A stretch of 64,000 bases of DNA from Sphaerotilus montanus. GTDB lineage: Bacteria; Pseudomonadota; Gammaproteobacteria; Burkholderiales; Burkholderiaceae_C. A program made the position numbers and the translations under genes. How positions within the stretch are numbered: the stretch's first letter is position 1; every line of letters begins with the position of its first letter. Positions 14,067 to 23,245 of the stretch are shown here, piece by piece. Location of the stretch: the NCBI RefSeq assembly GCF_013410775.1, contig NZ_JACCFH010000001.1:4526001-4590000 (forward strand), given 5' to 3'. Below the pieces are notes generated by a model. That model searched no databases. It was not told where the DNA came from and worked only from the letters and a program-made list of their open reading frames with translations.

Positions 14067-14131
14067 GCCGCCCCGTCCTCTTGCATTGCTTCTTCGTTAC
14101 CGATTCCGCACTGCTTGAAGCCGAGCCATAG

Positions 14132-14162
14132 ATTCTAAACCAATACCCACCAGTCTCGTCAA
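14132..14162 (-). promoter_or_regulatory. Candidate sigma-70 promoter for the tRNA-Lys cluster
   Basis: On the minus strand TTGACG (14162-14157) and TAGAAT (14137-14132) are separated by 19 bases, longer than the ideal 17. The -35 overlaps the tcdA stop codon. The boxes are good and the position suits a stable-RNA promoter, but the spacer makes it only a candidate; read-through from tcdA is the alternative. Confidence 0.45.
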
Positions 14163-14938
14163 GACCCCCGGACGAGTTCCATCGCCTGTGCAGCGGCGGC
14201 CATGCCGAAACTGGCCGTGACCATCACGCTGGATCCATAGCCGTGGCAATTCAGGCTGCCGTCGACCGCACAGGCATCCTCCTGCGGCGGCAGACGAACC
14301 TCCTCCCGCGAAAATACGCAGCGCACGCCCATGCGCCCCGTGCGCGGGGCACCGTCCTTGCGCAATTGCTGGCGCAGCCGCGCCAGCAAGGGATCGTGGG
14401 TGACCTCGGCAAGATCAGCCACCTCGATGCGTTCCGGCTTCGACTTGCCACCCGCAGCCCCGGCCATGACCAGCGCCCGCCCCGTCGCGATCGACCAGCG
14501 GGCCATCGCGAACTTGGCGGCATTCTGGTCGCAGGCATCGATCACGACATCCACCTCGATCGGCAGCAGCGCCGGCCAGTTCGCGGGCTCGACAAACTCT
14601 TCCACCGCGTGCACGACGCAGCCGGGATGGATGTCCGCCACCCGCTCGCGCAAGGCCAGCACCTTGGCAGCCCCCACGGTGGCCCCCACCGCCTGGACCT
14701 GGCGGTTGATGTTGGATTCGGCCACATGGTCCAGATCGATCAGCACCAGCGCTGCGACCCCGCAACGCGCCAGCGCCTCCACCGCCCAGGAGCCCACGCC
14801 GCCCACACCCACCACCACCACCCGCGCCGCGCGCACCCGGCGGTAGCCCTCGTCACCCCACAGGCGCCGCAGGCCGCCGAAGCGGCGCTCCAGATCGGCG
14901 TCCAGCGCCGGCAGTTCCAGCTCGATCGTCGTCGTCAT
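14159..14938 (-). CDS. tcdA: tRNA threonylcarbamoyladenosine dehydratase TcdA
   Basis: TcdA (CsdL) uses ATP to cyclise the t6A modification at position 37 of ANN-decoding tRNAs to ct6A. The 259-residue protein is an E1-like ThiF/MoeB fold with the nucleotide-binding glycine loop VVVVGVGGVGSWAVEAL near residues 40-56, the LIDLDHVAESNINRQ motif near 66-80 and DACDQNAAKF near 125. It ends 10 bases from cpoB and is followed by tRNA-Lys genes, whose products are among its likely substrates because lysine anticodons read ANN codons. Length and motifs fit the family well. Confidence 0.92.
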   Translation of the reverse strand: MTTTIELELPALDADLERRFGGLRRLWGDEGYRRVRAARVVVVGVGGVGSWAVEALARCGVAALVLIDLDHVAESNINRQVQAVGATVGAAKVLALRERVADIHPGCVVHAVEEFVEPANWPALLPIEVDVVIDACDQNAAKFAMARWSIATGRALVMAGAAGGKSKPERIEVADLAEVTHDPLLARLRQQLRKDGAPRTGRMGVRCVFSREEVRLPPQEDACAVDGSLNCHGYGSSVMVTASFGMAAAAQAMELVRGS

Positions 14939-14947
14939 GCAGGACGT

Positions 14948-15787
14948 TCACTTGATCTGCTTGATGCGTTCCCGCCCGGCCTGTGCGGCCTCGGACTGCG
15001 GGTAGTTCGCGATCAGCTCTTCCAGCGTCTTGCGCGCACCCTTCTGGTCCTTGAGCTCGATCTGGCAGTTGGCCAGCGCCAGCAGGGCTTCGGAGGCCCG
15101 CGGGTGGTCCGGCGTCGTGGAGACCAGGGTCCGGAAGATGTTCATGGCTTCCTTGACCTCGCCCTTGCCGTAGAGCGCATTGCCCAGCCAGTACTGGACA
15201 TGGCCGGTGTAGGCGCTCGACGGGAACCGCTTCTGGAACGCAGCCAGCGCCGTCGCCGCATTGGCGAACTCGCCCTTGCGCAGGATGCCGATGGCCTCGT
15301 CATAGGCCTTCTTCTCCGGCGCCTCGACGACGGCATCCTTGCCATCGAGCGAGACCCGCTGCGGCTCCAGCCGGCGCATGCGGTCGTCGAGCGCAACCAC
15401 CGTGTCCTTGTACTTGCGTTGCAGGTCGGCCAGTTCACGGGCCAGGTCCTTGTTGGCCTGCGCCAGCGTTTCGTCCGCGCCACGCAGCTTGGCGATCTCC
15501 GTGCGCAGGGTCTCCATCTGCGCGTTGAGATCGAGCAGGCTGCGCTTGAGCACACCGAGCTGCTCGGCCTGGTCCGCAAGCTGTGCGGCCAGGGCCTTGC
15601 GTTCGCTGGTCTCGAGCTCCGCCTGCCGCTGCGACTGCTCGAACCGGGTGCGCAGATCGACGACGGCCTTGCGGGCCTCCTCGTCATCGAACAGCCCGGC
15701 GCTGGCCGTGACCGGCCAGAGCGCGGACAGGGCCAGCACGGCGGCAGCGGCCAGTGCAGACAGCGTCAGGGGCGGAGCGCGGCGCAT
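14948..15787 (-). CDS. cpoB: Cell-division coordinator CpoB (YbgF)
   Basis: CpoB is a periplasmic Tol-Pal partner that couples outer-membrane constriction with peptidoglycan synthesis during division. The 279-residue protein begins with a signal peptide ending near WPVTASA. A coiled coil (about residues 40-140, Q/L/E-rich) provides trimerisation, and C-terminal TPR repeats follow (AYDEAIGILRKGEFANAATAL, YWLGNALYGKGEVKEAMNIF, EALLALANCQIELKDQKGA). One base separates it from pal and 9 from tcdA, so the genes are co-transcribed. Confidence 0.93.
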   Translation of the reverse strand: MRRAPPLTLSALAAAAVLALSALWPVTASAGLFDDEEARKAVVDLRTRFEQSQRQAELETSERKALAAQLADQAEQLGVLKRSLLDLNAQMETLRTEIAKLRGADETLAQANKDLARELADLQRKYKDTVVALDDRMRRLEPQRVSLDGKDAVVEAPEKKAYDEAIGILRKGEFANAATALAAFQKRFPSSAYTGHVQYWLGNALYGKGEVKEAMNIFRTLVSTTPDHPRASEALLALANCQIELKDQKGARKTLEELIANYPQSEAAQAGRERIKQIK

Positions 15788-15788
15788 C

Positions 15789-16361
15789 TCAGCGGTCCTT
15801 CAGCTCAGCACGGCGGTTCTTGGCCCATGCCGCTTCGTTGCTGCCTGCGACCGCCGGCTTTTCCTTGCCGAAGCTCACGGCTTCCAGCTGCGCATCCGAC
15901 ACGCCCAGCAGCGTCAGCGATTTCAGCACCGCCTCGGCACGGCGCTGGCCCAGCGCGAGGTTGTATTCATGGCCCCCGCGCTCGTCGGTGTGCCCCTCGA
16001 TCAGGACACGGCGCTTGCGGTCGGCACTCAGGCGCCGCGCGTTGCTCTCCACCACGCTGCGGTACTCGTCCTTGACCACGTAGCTGTCGAAATCGAAGTA
16101 CACGACACGGCCGCCTGCGTTCGCGGCCGCATCGTTGCGGGTGACGTCAACCGGCGTGACGGTGGACTGTGCGGCCTGGCCGGTGGTGGCGCCGGCATTG
16201 GCGTTCGGCGCGACCGTGGGGGCGGTGCCAGCGCCGGCCAGGCGGTTTTCGACGGGCGCCGGCGGCTCGACGCGGGTATTCGACGCACAGCCGGTCAGGA
16301 CCAGCACGGCGGCACCGAAGGACGCCAGCCACGTGGTGCGGCTGTTGAGGAATGGGCTCAT
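15789..16361 (-). CDS. pal: Peptidoglycan-associated lipoprotein Pal
   Basis: Pal anchors the outer membrane to peptidoglycan and is recruited by TolB. The 190-residue protein has a lipoprotein signal peptide with lipobox LTGC (lipidated Cys near residue 24), an Ala/Pro-rich linker and an OmpA-like peptidoglycan-binding domain with VYFDFDSYVV, IEGHTDERGGHEYNLALGQ RRAEAV and SFGKEKP. I chose the ATG at 16361 because GGAG lies seven bases upstream and the signal peptide then begins normally; the in-frame ATG at 16400 would add 13 residues ahead of it. Confidence 0.95.
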   Translation of the reverse strand: MSPFLNSRTTWLASFGAAVLVLTGCASNTRVEPPAPVENRLAGAGTAPTVAPNANAGATTGQAAQSTVTPVDVTRNDAAANAGGRVVYFDFDSYVVKDEYRSVVESNARRLSADRKRRVLIEGHTDERGGHEYNLALGQRRAEAVLKSLTLLGVSDAQLEAVSFGKEKPAVAGSNEAAWAKNRRAELKDR

Positions 16362-16435
16362 GAATACGCTCCAGAAAGGTGGGATCGAACAGAAAGACAA
16401 AAGACAGGACGCCAGACGACTCCCGGCACCAGCGG

Positions 16436-17737
16436 TCAGCGGCTGTAAGGCCCCCAGACCGGCTCTCTCACATCCGCCTGGGGCGGACTGAGACGGGCCT
16501 TGATGAGTCCGTCCAGCGTGGTGGTCATCAGCAGATCACGTCCGCCAGCGCGGCTGGCGTAGATGATGAGCCGACTGTTGGGTGCGAAGCTCGGGCTTTC
16601 GTCGTCGTTGGTGTCCGTGAGTGCGGTGACAGTTCCCGAATTGAGGTCCATCAGTTGCAGGCGGAACTGGTTGCCACCGTTGCGGCTGATGTAGGCCATG
16701 TAGCGGCCATCGGGACTGAGGGCGGGGCTGATGTTGTAGTTGCCGCTGAAGGTGACCCGTTCGGCGTTGCCGCCGGACGCACCCATGCGGTAGACCTGCG
16801 GGCCGCCGCCGCGGTCGCTGACAAAGTAGATCGACCTGCCGTCGGACGACCAGGCCGCCTCGGTGTCGATGCCCGGCGCGGTGGTGAGTCGGCGCAGGTT
16901 GTCGCCCTGCCGGCCCATCGCGTAGATCTCGGAGTTGCCGTCCTTGGTGAGCGTCACGGCCAGCTGGGAGCCATCCGGCGAGAACGCTGGCGCGCTGTTC
17001 GAGCCACGGAATTCCGCGACAGCGCGCCGGCGACCATTGAGCACATCCTGCACGTACACCACCGGCTTGCCGGTCTCGAACGAGACGTAGGCCAGTTCGT
17101 TCCCCTCCGGCGACCAGGCGGGCGAGATGATCGGCTGCGCGCTGCCCAGGGCGGAGCGGGAACCTTCACCGTCCGCATCGGCCACGAACAGCGTGTAGCG
17201 ACCGGCCCCCTTGGAGACGTAGGCGATGCGGGTCGAGAAGATGCCGCGCTCGCCGGTGAGCTTCTGGTAGATGTCGTCGGCGATGCGGTGGGCCGCCAGA
17301 CGCAGATCGTCCTTCGGCACGGCCAGCGACTGCGCGATCAGCTCGGTGCCCTTGACCACGTCCCACAGCCGGTAGCGCAGGTCGTAGCGGCCGTCCGCCA
17401 GCCGGGTGACCGTGCCGGCGGCCAGCGCATCGGCATTGCGGCTGCGCCATTCGGCGAAGACCGGGCGCGCGTTCTCGTCGAGGTTGTCGGGCGCGGACAC
17501 CAGTTTGAACAGGCCGCTGCGCTCCAGATCGGCCCGCACGATCTGCGACACCGGGTGCAGCGCCTTGTCCTCGTCCCGGAAGCGCGCGATGGCGACGGGC
17601 ACCTGCGCCGCACCGATGCCGGAGATCTCGACCCGGAACTGCGCCGCCGCCGGAAAGGCCGTCGCCAGAACCGCACAGCCACCCAAGCCACGTTGCAGGA
17701 ACAGGCGCCGGTCCATCAACTTGTCGAATCGTCGCAT
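16436..17737 (-). CDS. tolB: Tol-Pal system protein TolB
   Basis: TolB is the periplasmic beta-propeller that links TolA to Pal. The 433-residue product has a signal sequence (RRLFLQRGLGG, with twin arginines) ending near PAAAQ, an N-terminal alpha/beta domain (residues about 35-160), and a six-bladed WD-like propeller with repeats such as SPAWSPEGNELAYVSFE, APAFSPDGSQLAVTLT, EAAWSSDGRSIYFVSD and SPALSPDGRYMAYISR. Its first 22 bases overlap the end of the upstream glycosyltransferase gene. tolQ, tolR and tolA, usually directly upstream, are not in this window. Confidence 0.95.
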   Translation of the reverse strand: MRRFDKLMDRRLFLQRGLGGCAVLATAFPAAAQFRVEISGIGAAQVPVAIARFRDEDKALHPVSQIVRADLERSGLFKLVSAPDNLDENARPVFAEWRSRNADALAAGTVTRLADGRYDLRYRLWDVVKGTELIAQSLAVPKDDLRLAAHRIADDIYQKLTGERGIFSTRIAYVSKGAGRYTLFVADADGEGSRSALGSAQPIISPAWSPEGNELAYVSFETGKPVVYVQDVLNGRRRAVAEFRGSNSAPAFSPDGSQLAVTLTKDGNSEIYAMGRQGDNLRRLTTAPGIDTEAAWSSDGRSIYFVSDRGGGPQVYRMGASGGNAERVTFSGNYNISPALSPDGRYMAYISRNGGNQFRLQLMDLNSGTVTALTDTNDDESPSFAPNSRLIIYASRAGGRDLLMTTTLDGLIKARLSPPQADVREPVWGPYSR

Positions 17738-18492
17738 TCAAGCCACATTTTCAGGTAACGGTAGTAAGAAGTCTCGGCATTGTGGACCGCGAGTATGAAC
17801 CCCATGCGTCCGTCGAGAAATCCTCGTTTCAGAACGTAGGTCCGCACGAAGGCCCAGAAGCCGTGCCCGAGGGCGCTGCCGAGACCACCGCGGCGACCGC
17901 GGGCGTGGAGGTCGGCGGCGCGTCCGCTGGAGTAGCGGTTCATCTTGTCGTTGGCGACCGTCAGCGTCGGCATGCTCTCGTGGAGCAGGTGTCCCGGCAG
18001 CGGCCGCGTCGGCAGGTCACACAGGAGCCGCTCGTGCACGAGGTCGTCGCTGAAGCGCGCCGTGCCGCGCGGAAACAGCCGCAGCACCGGATCCGGAGAC
18101 CAGCCGCTGTGGCGCATCCACTGCCCGCAGAACGAGGACAGCCGCGACAGCGTGTAGCTGCAGCCCGGCGCGCCCGGCGCCTCGACCACGGCCCGCACCT
18201 GCGCTGCCAGCGTGTCGTCCAGCCATTCGTCGGCGTCCAGACTCAGCACCCAGTCGCCACGGGCCAGCGCCAGCGCGCGGTTCTTCTGCGCGCCGAATCC
18301 GGGCCAGTCGGTCGTGCGGGTCACCCGGGCGCCCAGCGCTTCGGCCAGTTCAGGCGTGCCGTCGGTGCTGCCACTGTCCACGACGATGCACTCGTCGGCG
18401 AACGACACCGACTCCAGGCAGCGCCGCAGCCGCAGCGCTTCGTTGCGTGTGATGACGATCACTGACAAGCGCGGCGCAATCGTCAGAGGCAT
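17716..18492 (-). CDS. Family 2 glycosyltransferase, WaaE-like
   Basis: This 258-residue cytoplasmic GT2 enzyme resembles the WaaE/KdtX group that adds a hexose to the lipopolysaccharide inner core. The GT-A fold shows LSVIVITRNEALRLRRCLESV at the N-terminus, the VVDSGSTDGT loop near residue 38, and DADEW (metal-binding DxD) near residue 86. A C-terminal segment with FVRTYVLKRGFLDGRMGF is typical of this subgroup. It overlaps the start of tolB by 22 bases and is therefore probably transcribed with the tol-pal genes. It is divergent from the msbA-like exporter, another envelope-glycan gene. Acceptor sugar is not determinable. Confidence 0.85.
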   Translation of the reverse strand: MPLTIAPRLSVIVITRNEALRLRRCLESVSFADECIVVDSGSTDGTPELAEALGARVTRTTDWPGFGAQKNRALALARGDWVLSLDADEWLDDTLAAQVRAVVEAPGAPGCSYTLSRLSSFCGQWMRHSGWSPDPVLRLFPRGTARFSDDLVHERLLCDLPTRPLPGHLLHESMPTLTVANDKMNRYSSGRAADLHARGRRGGLGSALGHGFWAFVRTYVLKRGFLDGRMGFILAVHNAETSYYRYLKMWLECDDSTS

Positions 18493-18558
18493 GTCAAGTT
18501 CAGGGCAGACAGGAGCAGTGGGCGCACAGGGACGGTCGGAACGGTCGGGACCCGGGGA

Positions 18559-18589
18559 TTGTAGGCAACAACCCGCCTGCGCTGATAAT
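18559..18589 (+). promoter_or_regulatory. Weak promoter candidate for the msbA-led glycan operon
   Basis: TTGTAG (18559-18564) and GATAAT (18584-18589, in TGATAAT) are 19 bases apart and about 50 bases before the msbA-like ATG. The -10 is good, the spacing poor; listed as a candidate only. Confidence 0.3.
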
Positions 18590-18638
18590 CGCGCCTCCGC
18601 GGCGACCCCGCTCTTCAGAATCGCCTTCGCCCGCTCCG

Positions 18639-20369
18639 ATGAAAGCCCTGCTCCAGCGCCTGCGCCGCATCTGGCCGTATTTCTCCCCGAGCCGCATGGG
18701 CTTCATCGTCTCCGCGGTCTGCACCGTGATCGTCGCCGCCACCGAGCCGATGGTGCCCAGCCTGATGCAGCACCTGCTGGATGCCGGCTTCAAGCAGGGG
18801 GCCGCCGGCATCCCGCTGTGGCAGGTGCCCGTGGCGATCATCGGCCTGTTCGCGGTCCGCGGGGCTGCGGGCTACGTCGGCCAGTACACCCTCGCCTGGG
18901 TCGCCTACCGCGGCACGCAGGCCATGCGCGAGGCCTTGTTCCGCCGCCTGATGGACGCCCATCCGCAGCTCTACGCCACCCACTCCACCAGCACGCTGAC
19001 CAACATCGTCGCGCACGAGGTGCAGTCCGGCGCGCTGCAGCTGTCCACCTCGGGCCTGACGCTGCTGCGCGACCTGCTGACGCTGGCGGCGCTGCTGGGC
19101 TACCTGCTGTGGATGAACTGGCAGCTCACGCTGTTCGTGGCGGTGCTGTTCCCGGCGGTGGCCTTCGTGATGCGCACGCTCAGCCGCCGCCTGCACCGCC
19201 TGACGCTGCAGGGCCAGCAGGCCACGGACGAACTCGCCTACACGGTGGAGGAAAACGTCCAGGCCTGGCGCGTGGTCCGCATGCACGGCGCGCAGCAGCA
19301 CCAGACCGCGCGCTTCCTGTCGATGAGCGAGGACATGCGCCACATCGCAATGAAGTCGGTCGCCGCCGCAGCCACGATGACGCCGCTGACCCAGGTGCTC
19401 TCGGCCATCGCGCTGTCGGCCGTGATCGTCACCGCGCTGTGGCAGAGCGGGCAGGACGGCCAGACCGTCGGCGGCTTCGTCGGCTTCGTGATGGCGATGC
19501 TGATGCTGGTCGCACCCATCAAGCGCCTCTCGGAAGTCGCGGTGCCCATCACGCGCGGACTCGCCTCGCTGGAGCGCGGCATGACCATGATCGACGAGGC
19601 TCCCGTCGAGCGCGACGGCCCCTTCGATCCGGGCCGCGCCCTCGGCGACATCACCTTCGAGCACGTCACCGTGACCTACGGCGAGCAGAACACCCCGGCC
19701 TTGCAGGACATCGACCTGCACATCCCCGCCGGCCAGGTGGTCGCGCTGGTCGGGCCCTCGGGCGCCGGCAAGACCACGCTGATCAACCTGCTCGCCCGCT
19801 TCGTCGAGCCCACCGCCGGCACCATCTGCATCGACAACACGCCGCTGGCCGACTGGCGCGTCACCGCGCTGCGCCAGCAGTTCGCGCTGGTCAGCCAGGA
19901 CGTCGTGCTGTTCAACGACAGCGTGGCCGCCAACGTGGCGCTCGGCCAGACCGTGGACCGCGTGCGGGTCGAGGCTGCGCTGCGCGCCGCCAACCTGCAC
20001 GACTTCGCCGCCGCGCTGCCCGACGGCATCGACACCCGCATCGGCCACAACGGCCAGCGCCTGTCCGGCGGCCAGCGCCAGCGGCTGGCCATCGCACGGG
20101 CGATCTACAAGGACGCGCCGATCCTGATCCTCGACGAGGCCACCTCGGCGCTGGACTCGGAATCCGAGCGCCTGGTGCAGTCCGCGCTGGAGCGGCTGAT
20201 GGTCGGACGCACGGCCATCGTCATCGCGCACCGGCTGTCCACCATCGAACGCGCCAACCGGGTCGTGGTGCTGGAAGGCGGGCGCATCGTCGAGCAGGGC
20301 ACCCAGGCAGAACTGCTGGCGCAAGGCGGCCTGTTCGCCCGGCTGCACGCCCTTCAGTTCCAGACCTGA
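18639..20369 (+). CDS. msbA: MsbA-like lipid/glycan ABC exporter
   Basis: This 576-residue half-transporter joins a six-helix transmembrane domain (about residues 15-310) to an ATPase domain, as in lipid A flippase MsbA. The ATPase has Walker A GPSGAGKTTL near residue 375, the Q-loop LVSQDVVLFND, signature LSGGQRQRLAIARAIYK, Walker B ILILDEATSALDSE and the switch His in VIAHRLSTI. It would act as a homodimer in the inner membrane. It is the first gene of a plus-strand run of envelope-glycan genes. MsbA is the best family name, but an exporter for another lipid-linked glycan remains possible. Confidence 0.88.
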   Translation: MKALLQRLRRIWPYFSPSRMGFIVSAVCTVIVAATEPMVPSLMQHLLDAGFKQGAAGIPLWQVPVAIIGLFAVRGAAGYVGQYTLAWVAYRGTQAMREALFRRLMDAHPQLYATHSTSTLTNIVAHEVQSGALQLSTSGLTLLRDLLTLAALLGYLLWMNWQLTLFVAVLFPAVAFVMRTLSRRLHRLTLQGQQATDELAYTVEENVQAWRVVRMHGAQQHQTARFLSMSEDMRHIAMKSVAAAATMTPLTQVLSAIALSAVIVTALWQSGQDGQTVGGFVGFVMAMLMLVAPIKRLSEVAVPITRGLASLERGMTMIDEAPVERDGPFDPGRALGDITFEHVTVTYGEQNTPALQDIDLHIPAGQVVALVGPSGAGKTTLINLLARFVEPTAGTICIDNTPLADWRVTALRQQFALVSQDVVLFNDSVAANVALGQTVDRVRVEAALRAANLHDFAAALPDGIDTRIGHNGQRLSGGQRQRLAIARAIYKDAPILILDEATSALDSESERLVQSALERLMVGRTAIVIAHRLSTIERANRVVVLEGGRIVEQGTQAELLAQGGLFARLHALQFQT

Positions 20370-20421
20370 AATCCGCTGCTTTCAGCCCCGACAATCACGG
20401 GATCGACCGGAGACCGCTTTC

Positions 20422-21012
20422 ATGACGACCGCACCCATCAGCCGCTACCCTGTGCCCGACCTGAACACGCTGCCCGAGGACCTGCGCACCCGCATCCTCG
20501 GCGTGCAGGAGAAGGCCGGCTTCGTGCCGAACGTGTTCCTGACGCTGGCGCACCGGCCCGACGAATGCCGCGCCTTCTTCGACTACCACGACGCGCTGAT
20601 GCTGCGCCCGTCCGGGCTGACCAAGGGCGAGAAGGAGATGATCGTCGTCGCCACCTCGGGCGCGAACGGCTGCCTCTACTGCGTGGTCGCACACGGCGCC
20701 ATCCTGCGCATCTATGAAAAGAACCCGCTGATCGCCGACCAGGTCGCCGTCAACCACCGCAAGGCCGACCTGACACCGCGCCAGAAGGCCATGCTCGACT
20801 TCGCGCTCAAGGTCTGCCTGGACTCGGCCGCCATCGACGAGGCCGACGTCGCCGCGCTGCACGCCCACGGCTTCAGCGACGAGGACATCTGGGACATCGG
20901 CGGCATCACGGCCTTCTTCGGCCTGTCCAACCGCATGGCCAACCTGATCGGCATGCGGCCCAACGACGAGTTCTTCCTGATGGGCCGCCAGCCCCGCCCG
21001 CCGCGCGCATGA
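20422..21012 (+). CDS. AhpD-type peroxidase-related protein
   Basis: This 196-residue protein belongs to the carboxymuconolactone decarboxylase/AhpD superfamily, specifically the uncharacterised peroxidase-related branch. It has the redox motif NGCLYCVVAHG, with a CxxC pair near residues 76-79 followed by the conserved His, and helices GLTKGEKEMIVVATS before it and DIWDIGGITAFFGLSNRMANLIG after it. Start: ATG at 20422 with GGAGA nine bases upstream. It stands between the exporter and a glycosyltransferase whose ATG overlaps its stop (ATGA), so it is transcribed with them although no glycan role is evident. The physiological reductant and substrate are unknown. Confidence 0.85.
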   Translation: MTTAPISRYPVPDLNTLPEDLRTRILGVQEKAGFVPNVFLTLAHRPDECRAFFDYHDALMLRPSGLTKGEKEMIVVATSGANGCLYCVVAHGAILRIYEKNPLIADQVAVNHRKADLTPRQKAMLDFALKVCLDSAAIDEADVAALHAHGFSDEDIWDIGGITAFFGLSNRMANLIGMRPNDEFFLMGRQPRPPRA

Positions 21013-21896
21013 GTTCCACCGCCCCGCGCGCCGTCATCAGCGGCTTCACCTTCCTGCGCAACGGCGTGAAGCTGGGCTTCCCGTTCGAGGCCTCGATCCG
21101 CTCGATCCTGCCGCTGGTGGACGAGTTCGTCATCGCGCTCGGGGCGGGCGAAGACGACACGGTCGCGCGCATCCACGCGCTCGCCGCCACCGAGCCGAAG
21201 CTCCGCATCCTCGACACGCTGTGGAACGAGCGCATGGCCGAGCGCGGCTTCGTCTATGCCCAGCAGAAGATGATCGCGCAGTACGCCTGCACCGGCGACT
21301 GGGCCTTCTACCTCGAAGGCGACGAGGTGCTGCACGAGGGCGAACTCGCGGCGATCCGCGCGTCGGTCGACCGCCACCACGGCAATCCTCAGGTCGAGGC
21401 GCTGGTCTTCGACTACCTGCACTTCTACGGCTCGCCGCAGTGGCTGGCCGTGAGCCCGGCCTGGTACCGGCGCGAATGCCGCTTGATCCGCAACACGATC
21501 CGCTCCTATGCGCCGGACGGCCAGTTCTGGGTCGTGATGGACAAGCACCGCCAGGGCCGCCACCCGAAAGCTGCGCTAGCCAACGCCCACATCTACCACT
21601 ACGGCCACGTGCGCCGGCTCGACTACATGCAGGCCAAGATGGACCAGGTCAGCAAATACTGGTCGCACCAGCCGCCGAAGATGCGCTACTCGATCGACCC
21701 GCAGGCGCTGCGCCCCTTTGACGGCACGCACCCTGCCTGCATGGCCGACTGGCTGGCCCACGACGCCGAACCCGCGTTCACGCCCGACCCGAACCACCCG
21801 CTGACCCGCCGCGAGCGCAAGCACCGCCACGCGATGCGGCTGGAACGCTGGTTCGGCTGGGACCTGAGCCACAAGCACTACACGCTCGTGGCCTGA
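21009..21896 (+). CDS. Glycosyltransferase, GT2-like
   Basis: This 295-residue protein starts at an ATGA overlap with the preceding gene. It shows a GT-A-like N-terminal fold: VISGFTFLRNGVKLGFPFEASIRSILPLVDEFVIALG replaces the usual strand-helix opening, followed by WAFYLEGDEVLHEGEL, in which EGDE stands where DxD is expected. The middle has conserved aromatic-rich sequence (FDYLHFYGSPQW) and the C-terminus is basic. This variant is frequent in glycan clusters. Donor and acceptor are unknown. The operon context (GT2 next, then amino-sugar genes) supports a role in assembling the same surface glycan. Confidence 0.78.
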   Translation: MSSTAPRAVISGFTFLRNGVKLGFPFEASIRSILPLVDEFVIALGAGEDDTVARIHALAATEPKLRILDTLWNERMAERGFVYAQQKMIAQYACTGDWAFYLEGDEVLHEGELAAIRASVDRHHGNPQVEALVFDYLHFYGSPQWLAVSPAWYRRECRLIRNTIRSYAPDGQFWVVMDKHRQGRHPKAALANAHIYHYGHVRRLDYMQAKMDQVSKYWSHQPPKMRYSIDPQALRPFDGTHPACMADWLAHDAEPAFTPDPNHPLTRRERKHRHAMRLERWFGWDLSHKHYTLVA

Positions 21897-21928
21897 GCCG
21901 CGCCGCCAAGGAAGGACACGCCCCCACC

Positions 21929-22747
21929 ATGACCCGCCGCTACACCATCGTCATCCCGGTGCTCAACCAGTTGCGCTACACCGCGATGTGCGTCGAGAGC
22001 CTGCTCGCCCAGAGCGTCACGCCCGGCGACATCCTCGTCATCGACAACGCCAGCACCGACGAGACCCCGCAGTGGCTGGCCCGGCACCCCGAACTGGCGC
22101 AGCAGCGCAACCGCGTCAACCTCGGCTGCGGCGGCGCGTGGACACAGGGCGCGCTGCTGGCCGGCGACGCCGAGTGGGTCGTGCTGCTCAACAACGACGT
22201 GCTGGCCGGGCCGCGGGCGATCGACGCGATGCTCGACGCGGCGGAACAGCACGGTCTGAAGGTCGTCAGCCCCGCGCTGCTCGAAGGCGCAGAAGACTAC
22301 GGTTACGCGCAGTTCGCGCCAGAATACCTCGTGAAGATGGCGGGAACGGTGCGCCGCGGCTGGTTCCACGGCGTGTGCTTCGCGGTGCACCGCAGCGTGT
22401 TCGAGGCGATCGGCTTCCCCGACACGGACCGCAAGCTGGGCGGGCACGAGGACATGGAATACCTCGTGCGCTGCTCACGCGCGGGCATCCCGGTCGGCAC
22501 GGTGGGCGACGCGGTGTTCCACCACTTCGGCTCGATCACGCAGAAGGCCATGAAGAAGGAAACCGGGGCCAAGGCGCTCGGTGACCGGCACTATTTCTAC
22601 AGCCGCCTCGGCATGGGCTGGCTGGCGCGCAAGCGTTTCAAGCTGCAGCGCGAGCGGCAGCGCGACCAGTGGTCCGCCGAGGAGACAAAGCGCACCGGCC
22701 ACAGCCTGCACATGTTGCGCGAGAACGGAGCCTGGAAACATGTCTGA
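21929..22747 (+). CDS. Family 2 glycosyltransferase
   Basis: This 272-residue GT-A enzyme opens with [22 protein letters not shown] and has the nucleotide loop [13 protein letters not shown] near residues 36-48 and LLNNDVLAG near residues 90-98, where NND replaces DxD as in rhamnosyltransferase-type GT2 proteins. A second acidic motif, [12 protein letters not shown], is typical of the C-terminal part of the catalytic domain (GHEDxE). A Shine-Dalgarno AAGGA precedes the ATG. The last 8 bases overlap the acyltransferase gene. It probably adds one sugar to the glycan; its specificity is not visible. Confidence 0.86.
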   Translation: MTRRYTIVIPVLNQLRYTAMCVESLLAQSVTPGDILVIDNASTDETPQWLARHPELAQQRNRVNLGCGGAWTQGALLAGDAEWVVLLNNDVLAGPRAIDAMLDAAEQHGLKVVSPALLEGAEDYGYAQFAPEYLVKMAGTVRRGWFHGVCFAVHRSVFEAIGFPDTDRKLGGHEDMEYLVRCSRAGIPVGTVGDAVFHHFGSITQKAMKKETGAKALGDRHYFYSRLGMGWLARKRFKLQRERQRDQWSAEETKRTGHSLHMLRENGAWKHV

Positions 22748-23243
22748 ACTGTCTGCTTCGCTGGACGCCCCCTTCATCCACCCGCTGGCCGACGTGCAGA
22801 GCCCGCACATCGGCGCCGGCACGCGGGTCTGGCAGTTCGTCGTCGTGCTGGCCGGCGCGCGCATCGGTCGCGGCGGCAATGTCTGCTCGCACTGCTTCAT
22901 CGAGAACGACGTGCGCATCGGCGACCGGGTGACCGTGAAAAGCGGCGTGCAGCTCTGGGACGGCCTGACCGTCGAGGACGACGTGTTCATCGGCCCGAAC
23001 GTGACCTTTTCGAACGACCGCCATCCGCGCAGCGGCCACCGCGACTTCGTCCGGGAAGACACCGTCATCGAACGCGGTGCCTCGATCGGTGCCGGGGCGG
23101 TGATCCTGCCGGGCGTGCGCATCGGTGCGGGCGCGATGGTGGGCGCGGGGGCGGTGGTGACCCGCGACGTGCGGGCCGGCCTCACCGTGGTCGGCAACCC
23201 GGCCCGCACCCTGCCCTGCTCGCCTCAGCCTGAAGGAACCTGA
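22740..23243 (+). CDS. Hexapeptide-repeat sugar N-acetyltransferase (FdtC/QdtC-like)
   Basis: This 167-residue left-handed beta-helix enzyme has hexapeptide repeats throughout: [61 protein letters not shown], then [29 protein letters not shown] and the closing VVGNPAR. Members of this group acetylate the amino group of nucleotide-linked 3-amino sugars. The two genes after it encode the matching ketoisomerase (FdtA) and aminotransferase, so the three form the set that makes dTDP-Fuc3NAc or dTDP-Qui3NAc. ATG at 22740 overlaps the preceding stop. Which of the two sugars is made cannot be settled by eye. Confidence 0.82.
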   Translation: MSELSASLDAPFIHPLADVQSPHIGAGTRVWQFVVVLAGARIGRGGNVCSHCFIENDVRIGDRVTVKSGVQLWDGLTVEDDVFIGPNVTFSNDRHPRSGHRDFVREDTVIERGASIGAGAVILPGVRIGAGAMVGAGAVVTRDVRAGLTVVGNPARTLPCSPQPEGT

Positions 23244-23245
23244 AC

